The notes under the pieces: model-generated
Database searches by the model: none
Seen by the model: the letters and a program-made list of their open reading frames with translations, nothing else
What the model was told of the DNA's origin: nothing
Source of the DNA: DASTGO01 sp035719045
GTDB lineage: Bacteria; Actinomycetota; Actinomycetes; Actinomycetales; Kineosporiaceae
Assembly (NCBI GenBank): GCA_035719045.1
Contig: DASTGO010000044.1
Location: 1-19,317 of the forward strand
DNA: 19,317 nucleotides
Direction: 5' to 3'
In this document: in pieces, positions 14,984-19,317 of the stretch
How the letters are laid out: each line of letters begins with the position of its first letter
How positions within the stretch are numbered: the first letter of the stretch is position 1
Position numbers and translations under genes: made by a program

Positions 14984-15047
14984 CCCCACAGATCCGCTTG
15001 CCACGAAATCCGTCACTCCATCCGGGTGTCACTGACGGGATCGGGTG

Positions 15048-15076
15048 TTTCAAAGCCGATGCCCAGCGGATACCGT
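15048..15076 (+). promoter_or_regulatory. candidate promoter of the aminomutase-like gene
   Basis: tttcaa (15048-15053) and taccgt (15071-15076) are separated by 17 bp, with the -10 element 65 bp before the ATG. The -10 fits a TAnnnT pattern and the match is modest. Confidence 0.3.
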
Positions 15077-15141
15077 GTGCCTGGCAGGGTTCGGCCGACC
15101 GGTCCACCCGCCGACACCGCCGCCTTCGGAGGAGCCTGAGC

Positions 15142-16527
15142 ATGAGCATGCGCACGCCCGTGGTCCTGGACCGCGCCCGGATCAAGGAACTGACCCAGCG
15201 CGAGGCGGCTCGGCTGGACGAGCGGACCGGGGGCTCCGGCGCGCTGTACGAGCGTGCCCGGCAGACCCTGTCCGCCGGGGTCGCCTCCTCGTACCAGATG
15301 CGCGACCCGTGGCCGATCTACCTGGACCGCGGCGAGGGCGCCCACGTCTGGGACGTCGACGGCAACCGGATGGTCGACTTCCACAACGGCTTCGGCTCGA
15401 TGGTCCAGGGGCACGCCCACCCGGCGGTCAGCCGCGCCGTGACCCGGCGGCTGGCCCTGGGCACCCACTTCGCCGCCCCCACCGAGGACGCCGTGGTGGT
15501 CGCCGAGGAGCTCAAGCGGCGCTTCGACCTGCCCCGCTGGCGCTACGTCAACTCCGGGTCCGAGGCCACGATGGACGCGATCCGGATCGCCCGGGCCAAG
15601 ACGGGGCGGGAGACCATCGTCAAGATCTTCGGGTCCTATCACGGGCACCACGACTACGTGATGGTCTCGATCGGCGTCGCCTACGACAAGATCGGCGACC
15701 GGGACAACCTCGCCTCCCTCCCCTACGGCGCGGGCATCCCGCAGGCGGTCGCGGACATGACTGTCCCGGTCCCGTTCAACGACGCCGCGGCGATGGAGCG
15801 GCGGATCGAGCGGCTGGTCGCCGAGGGCCGCCCGCCGGCCTGCGTGATCATGGAGGCCGCGATGATGAACCTCGGCATCGTCCTCCCCGAGCCGGGCTAC
15901 CTGGAGGCGGTCCGGGAGATCACCCGCAAGCACGGGATCGTGCTCATCTTCGACGAGGTCAAGACCGGCCTGTGCATCGCGGCCGGCGGGGCCACCGAGC
16001 GCTTCGGCGTCAAGCCGGACATGGTGACCCTTGCGAAGGCCCTCGGCGCCGGGCTGCCGATGGGCGCGATCGGCGGCAGCGAGGAGGTCTTCGAGGTCGT
16101 CGAGAACGGCTCGGTGTACCAGGTCGGCACCTACAACGGGAACCCCCTCGGGGTGGCCGCCGCCCGGGCCAGCCTGGAGGAGGTGCTCACCCCGGAGGCG
16201 TACGCCCATCTGGACGCCCTCAACGCCCATCTGGTCGCCGGCTGCCAGGGGATCGTCGACCGGTACAACCTGCCCGGCTACGCCGTGGGCGTGGCGTCCA
16301 AGGGCTGCGTGACCTTCGCCCCCTCCAAGGTCGTCGACTACGAGACCTTCAAGGAGCACCAGGACGGCGAACTGGCCGACCTGGCCTGGCTGTACAACCT
16401 CAACCGCGGGGTGTTCATGACCCCCGGCCGCGAGGAGGAGTGGACCCTGTCGGTCCAGCACACCATCGCCGACTGCGACGTGTTCATCGCCGCCTTCGAG
16501 GAGCTCGCGGCCGACCTGACCCGCTGA
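15142..16527 (+). CDS. glutamate-1-semialdehyde 2,1-aminomutase-like class III aminotransferase
   Basis: The protein has 461 residues. ATG 15142 follows GGAGGAG by 7 nt. The fold-type I PLP enzyme motifs are all present: VNSGSEATMDAIRIAR (136-151), YHGHHD (166-171), IFDEVKTG (269-276, Asp271 pairing with the pyridine N), LAKALGAGLPMGAIGG with the Schiff-base Lys299, and GTYNGNPLG (329-337). These match HemL most closely. However, the HemL block EPVAGN is replaced by EAAMMN (238-243) and DEVMTGFR by DEVKTGLC. It may be a HemL paralogue with another amino acid or amino sugar substrate rather than the tetrapyrrole enzyme, and no other haem biosynthesis gene is nearby. It stands alone, with a candidate promoter upstream and a strong terminator downstream. 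Confidence 0.85.
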   Translation: MSMRTPVVLDRARIKELTQREAARLDERTGGSGALYERARQTLSAGVASSYQMRDPWPIYLDRGEGAHVWDVDGNRMVDFHNGFGSMVQGHAHPAVSRAVTRRLALGTHFAAPTEDAVVVAEELKRRFDLPRWRYVNSGSEATMDAIRIARAKTGRETIVKIFGSYHGHHDYVMVSIGVAYDKIGDRDNLASLPYGAGIPQAVADMTVPVPFNDAAAMERRIERLVAEGRPPACVIMEAAMMNLGIVLPEPGYLEAVREITRKHGIVLIFDEVKTGLCIAAGGATERFGVKPDMVTLAKALGAGLPMGAIGGSEEVFEVVENGSVYQVGTYNGNPLGVAAARASLEEVLTPEAYAHLDALNAHLVAGCQGIVDRYNLPGYAVGVASKGCVTFAPSKVVDYETFKEHQDGELADLAWLYNLNRGVFMTPGREEEWTLSVQHTIADCDVFIAAFEELAADLTR

Positions 16528-16535
16528 CGCCGGGC

Positions 16536-16576
16536 CTGCGGCGCCGCACTCCCGGCCGGGGGGTGCGGCGCCGCAG
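16536..16576 (+). terminator. 13-bp hairpin terminator after the aminomutase-like gene
   Basis: A perfect 13-bp inverted repeat (16536-16548 and 16564-16576) with a 15-nt GC-rich loop begins 9 bases after the stop codon and is followed by actttcc. It lies between convergent genes and may serve both. Confidence 0.75.
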
Positions 16577-16614
16577 ACTTTCCGGCACCGGCGCACGCAG
16601 AATCGGCACGAGGG

Positions 16615-18261
16615 TCACGACCTGCTCGTGGACACGTGCGCGACGGCGTAGGGCTGCACGTCGGAGTACGACGGCTGGGCAGGCAGCCTGATGTCCGAAC
16701 GAACCACGAACGCCTCGATCTCGCTTGCAGCCTGGTCATTCCCGCCGGTAACGATGTCGCACGACCAGGTGCCGTCGGCCGTGATCGCCGTCAGCGGACT
16801 CGCCCAGTACGGCTTGACCCACCAGACTCCATCCACCTTGATGAAGACCACGACCCGGTACTGCTTCACGTCGACGTTCCCTACCCGACCGGTCAGATGG
16901 GCACTGCTGCCGATCGGCGGAACTGAGGAGAACGCGATGCGTGGCGGCCCGACCGGCTGCGCGGTCCCGGTCGGCGGCCTCGTGCTGGGCGTCACCGTGA
17001 TCGGGATCGTGGCCTTCGCACCCGGAGTCGTTCGGCTCGGCCCGGACGTGACGGTCGGAACCGGCGCCGGCGCCGAACCACCCCGGGTCGCCACCGAGAC
17101 GTAGTCCACCAGCATCGGGCGGCCGGACGCGGTGGCCGCAGTCGGGGTGCCGCCGCCGAACGCGGCGGGGAAGCCGCCACCCATCGCCACGTTCAGGATG
17201 ATGAAGAACCCGTGCTGGACGGTGTTCGCCCAGGTGGTCGCGTCCACGGCGGTCTGCGACAGGGTGAAGAAGTTGGCACCGTCCAGGTACCAGCGGATCT
17301 GCTCCGGGCTGACGCTGCGGTCATACTCCACGGCGTAGGTGTGGAACCTGGTCTGGCAGCCGGGGCAGGCGTGCTCGCCGCTGCCCAACCCGGTGGTCTC
17401 GTTGCACGGCCCGCCCGAGACGACGCCGCAGTGCAGGGTGCTCCACACCGAGCTGCGGCCGTTGACATTCTCGAGGACGTCGATCTCGCCGATCCCGGGC
17501 CAGTTGGTCGCCCCGACCGGGCGGGCGGCCGCACCGAGCATCCAGAACGCCGGCCAGTACCCGACGCCGTCGGAGGTGGTCACGTTCGGCTGCTGGATCG
17601 AGGCCTCCACCCGCAGGATGCCGCCGGCCGGGGCGGAGAAGTCCGTCCGCCGGGTCTCGATCCGGCCGGAGGTCCAGTTGCCGGCGGCGTCGCGGACCGG
17701 GGTGATCGCCAGGTGCCCGGCGCCGTCGAGCAGGACGTTGGCGGTGCTGGAGGTCATGGTCTCGATCTCGCCGGTGCCCCAGTTGGTGGCGCCGCCGGGG
17801 TAGCCGTGACCGGTGTCGTAGAGCCAGTTCGCCGTGTTCACGCCGCTACCCGCGGCACCGGAGAAGTCGTCGCTCCAGATCGTGGTGAACCCCGAGGGCG
17901 GGGCGGAGGCGACCGCATCCGAAGGGGACGGGGCGTTCCCGACCGGCGGGGGGCCGGGTTCGGCGGATACCCGGGTGATTCCGGACGGTGCCGGGGTGGG
18001 TGCCGCATCGTCCCGTACGAACACGAACCGGTGAGGTGACCGGATGACGATGACAACAGCCACCAACACGGTGAGCAGCAGGGGGATCAGTAGAGCACGG
18101 ACGCGCCGGACGTCCCGGTCGGGAACCACTCGCCCGCGACCGGACTTGCGTCGTGCAGTCCCGCGTCGTGCAGTCCTGGACGCCCGCCGCCGCTCGCCTC
18201 CGGCAGGCTGCTCCGACCAGCGGGGTTGCGCTCCGGACTCCCGGGACGACGGCTGCGGCAT
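16615..18261 (-). CDS. membrane-anchored GH16 family glycoside hydrolase with C-terminal accessory domain
   Basis: The protein has 548 residues. ATG 18261 has GGAG 7 nt upstream. A long Arg-rich cytoplasmic N-terminus (1-55) leads into one transmembrane helix at about 56-74, then a Pro/Ser linker to about 122. The GH16 domain spans about 125-393 and carries the catalytic signature GEIDVLE: nucleophile Glu259, Asp261 and acid/base Glu264. WPAFWMLG (236-243), HTYAVEY and IRWYLDG (322-328) are family-typical. These enzymes cleave beta-1,3 or mixed-linkage glucans. A Pro/Thr linker (about 395-437) joins a beta-rich accessory domain at about 438-545, with VVVFIKVDGVWWVKPYW, of no recognised binding family. 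The anchored form suggests remodelling of a surface glycan rather than free secretion. Confidence 0.88.
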   Translation of the reverse strand: MPQPSSRESGAQPRWSEQPAGGERRRASRTARRGTARRKSGRGRVVPDRDVRRVRALLIPLLLTVLVAVVIVIRSPHRFVFVRDDAAPTPAPSGITRVSAEPGPPPVGNAPSPSDAVASAPPSGFTTIWSDDFSGAAGSGVNTANWLYDTGHGYPGGATNWGTGEIETMTSSTANVLLDGAGHLAITPVRDAAGNWTSGRIETRRTDFSAPAGGILRVEASIQQPNVTTSDGVGYWPAFWMLGAAARPVGATNWPGIGEIDVLENVNGRSSVWSTLHCGVVSGGPCNETTGLGSGEHACPGCQTRFHTYAVEYDRSVSPEQIRWYLDGANFFTLSQTAVDATTWANTVQHGFFIILNVAMGGGFPAAFGGGTPTAATASGRPMLVDYVSVATRGGSAPAPVPTVTSGPSRTTPGAKATIPITVTPSTRPPTGTAQPVGPPRIAFSSVPPIGSSAHLTGRVGNVDVKQYRVVVFIKVDGVWWVKPYWASPLTAITADGTWSCDIVTGGNDQAASEIEAFVVRSDIRLPAQPSYSDVQPYAVAHVSTSRS

Positions 18262-18335
18262 GGTGACTCTCCGTCAGTGTGCGACGCGCTCGATCCGGAC
18301 CTGTTCGGTCGTTCCACTGCCCCGGAGCGCCGGTC

Positions 18336-18345
18336 GGAGATCTCC
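18336..18345. promoter_or_regulatory. palindrome upstream of the GH16 gene
   Basis: ggagatctcc is a perfect 10-bp palindrome set in a near-palindrome, gtcggagatctccccgac (18333-18350), about 75 bp upstream of the GH16 start. It could be an operator for the GH16 gene or for the small ORF on the other strand. No regulator is assigned. Confidence 0.25.
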
Positions 18346-18380
18346 CCGACAAGCGGGAGGGTACCTATGGTCGCGATCAC

Positions 18381-18473
18381 ATGAATAGCGGGAAAAGGTC
18401 GCAATGCGGTCACGAGGACTTCACGACGGAGGGAATCACCAGGCCCTGTCGGTCCTGCGGCCGAGCGGGCTGA
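18381..18473 (+). CDS. possible 30-residue zinc-ribbon-like peptide
   Basis: ATG 18381 opens a 30-codon frame with CGH near residue 9 and CRSC at 23-26, a possible Zn-binding Cys/His set. By hand count it is about 62% GC, lower than its surroundings. The nearest good ribosome site (gggaggg) serves ATG 18367, which starts a five-codon frame (MVAIT) whose TGA overlaps this ATG as ATGA. Translation could therefore be coupled to that leader. It is antisense to the upstream region of the GH16 gene. It may be chance. Confidence 0.3.
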   Translation: MNSGKRSQCGHEDFTTEGITRPCRSCGRAG

Positions 18474-18529
18474 TGACACGACCGTACCGGCACCTCTCCC
18501 CCCGGCCCGGCACGCGGTTTCCGGGCCGG

Positions 18530-19317
18530 TCAGGGCGAGGAGAGGGCGGCGGAGCCGAGCACCGCCAGCACGTCGGACACCATGAGGCCGTCGGCCCCCC
18601 GCGCGATCACCCGCCGCGCCGAGGCGGCGTCGGCCACGACATGGGCGATCACCGCCTTTCCGTAGGAACGGACGAGCGACCAGCAGGCAGGCGAGGCCGC
18701 CACATCCAGGCCGAGCAGGTCCCATTCCGCCTGGGTGGCGGCGGGAGGGGTGCTCCCGGCGTCGATGTCCCTGCCGTAGTAGTAGCCCCACGTCCGCAGC
18801 CCCTGCGCGCGGGCGGCCCGTGCCCAGGCGATGGCGGTGCAGTAGGACTTCGCGACGAAGCTGTCGGCCGGGGCCGGTGCCGACGCCATGACCCGCAGCA
18901 GTTCCGGGTGGTACCGGGGGTCGGCGGCCTTGGGGTCGACGAAGATCGTGTGTGTGGTCGCGTAGGCCGCGACCAGGTCCTCGAACCGCAGGTACGGCCG
19001 GGGCTGCTGCCCGGGGTCACGGGTCCCGTGGGCGGTGATCAGGTACCGGCTGATCTCGGCCCAGGAGTGCCGCGCGGCGACGAACCCCGTCGTCCCGGAG
19101 GTCCGGTCCAGGGTGTCGTCGTGCAGGCCGAACCACACCCCGTCCGAGGACCGGGCCAGGGAGATCTCCAGGGCGTCGACCCCGAGGGCGACGGACTGCC
19201 GGTACCCCTCCAGGGACATCTCGGGCCAGTCGGCGTCGCCGCCCCGGTGCGCGACGGAGAAGGGCCTGCCCTTCAGCAGGTCCGGGAGGAGCCGGCCCGA
19301 CCGCGGCGCCCGCGGCG
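18530..19317 (-). CDS. glycerophosphodiester phosphodiesterase-family protein (5' end outside the window)
   Basis: The frame stays open to the right edge at 19317, so the start lies outside; the ATG at 19217-19219 is internal. Reading from the edge, the visible protein (about 262 residues) includes FSVAHRGGDADWPE, with the catalytic His-Arg of the GDPD family. GVDALEISLARSSDGVWFGLHDDTLDRTSG follows, with the second catalytic His. Later blocks TIFVDPKAA, WGYYYG and GADGLMVSDV complete the TIM barrel. Family members hydrolyse glycerophosphodiesters to glycerol-3-phosphate and an alcohol. The usual metal-binding ExD reads EIS here, so the Asp is Ser, as in some divergent members. A signal peptide or lipobox, if any, would be outside the window. 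Confidence 0.88.
   Translation of the reverse strand, partial: PRAPRSGRLLPDLLKGRPFSVAHRGGDADWPEMSLEGYRQSVALGVDALEISLARSSDGVWFGLHDDTLDRTSGTTGFVAARHSWAEISRYLITAHGTRDPGQQPRPYLRFEDLVAAYATTHTIFVDPKAADPRYHPELLRVMASAPAPADSFVAKSYCTAIAWARAARAQGLRTWGYYYGRDIDAGSTPPAATQAEWDLLGLDVAASPACWSLVRSYGKAVIAHVVADAASARRVIARGADGLMVSDVLAVLGSAALSSP

Noticed and set aside
15013..16596. 527-residue minus-strand open frame antisense to the aminomutase-like gene
   Set aside because: The plus strand carries all PLP-enzyme motifs and a ribosome site; the antisense frame shows none.

Overview
This is a high-GC window with strong G/C preference at third codon positions, GTG starts and GGAGG-type ribosome sites. Together with a NarL-type two-component pair and a GT-C mannosyltransferase-like protein, this points to an actinomycete (Actinomycetota). 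The genus cannot be read from the sequence. No rRNA, tRNA, insertion sequence or CRISPR array was seen.

Region 1 (about 128-9241, all minus strand) is the most distinctive part. In transcription order it holds a membrane histidine kinase with GAF-like regions, a LuxR/NarL response regulator overlapping it by one base, two hairpins, a possible small Cys-rich ORF, and a stand-alone degenerate receiver whose phospho-acceptor Asp is Glu. These are followed by a membrane-anchored TPR protein, a membrane-anchored six-bladed NHL beta-propeller, a secreted six-heme cytochrome c and a secreted eight-heme cytochrome c. The eight-heme protein has a Ser/Thr/Pro-rich stalk and an unusual terminal CX3CH motif. 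Hairpins precede each cytochrome gene. The cluster looks like a regulated cell-surface electron-transfer system. That role is inferred from gene content.

Region 2 (9513-11957) has a DPM1-like GT2 glycosyltransferase (+) convergent with a multi-spanning GT-C glycosyltransferase (-). They could form a donor-synthesis and transfer pair for a surface glycan. A 386-bp intergenic stretch follows, with two families of short tandem repeats.

Region 3 (12344-14983) holds a globin-like protein that appears to lack the proximal His, a TraR/DksA zinc-finger protein, a small three-helix membrane protein and a ZIP-family transporter homologue.

Region 4 (15142-19317) holds a glutamate-1-semialdehyde aminomutase-like class III aminotransferase with a strong terminator hairpin. 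It is followed by a membrane-anchored GH16 glucanase with a C-terminal accessory domain, a possible 30-residue zinc-ribbon-like peptide, and a glycerophosphodiester phosphodiesterase cut by the right edge of the window.

Most genes have recognisable Shine-Dalgarno sequences, and these were used to choose starts. The many long open frames antisense to these genes are treated as GC-driven shadows.
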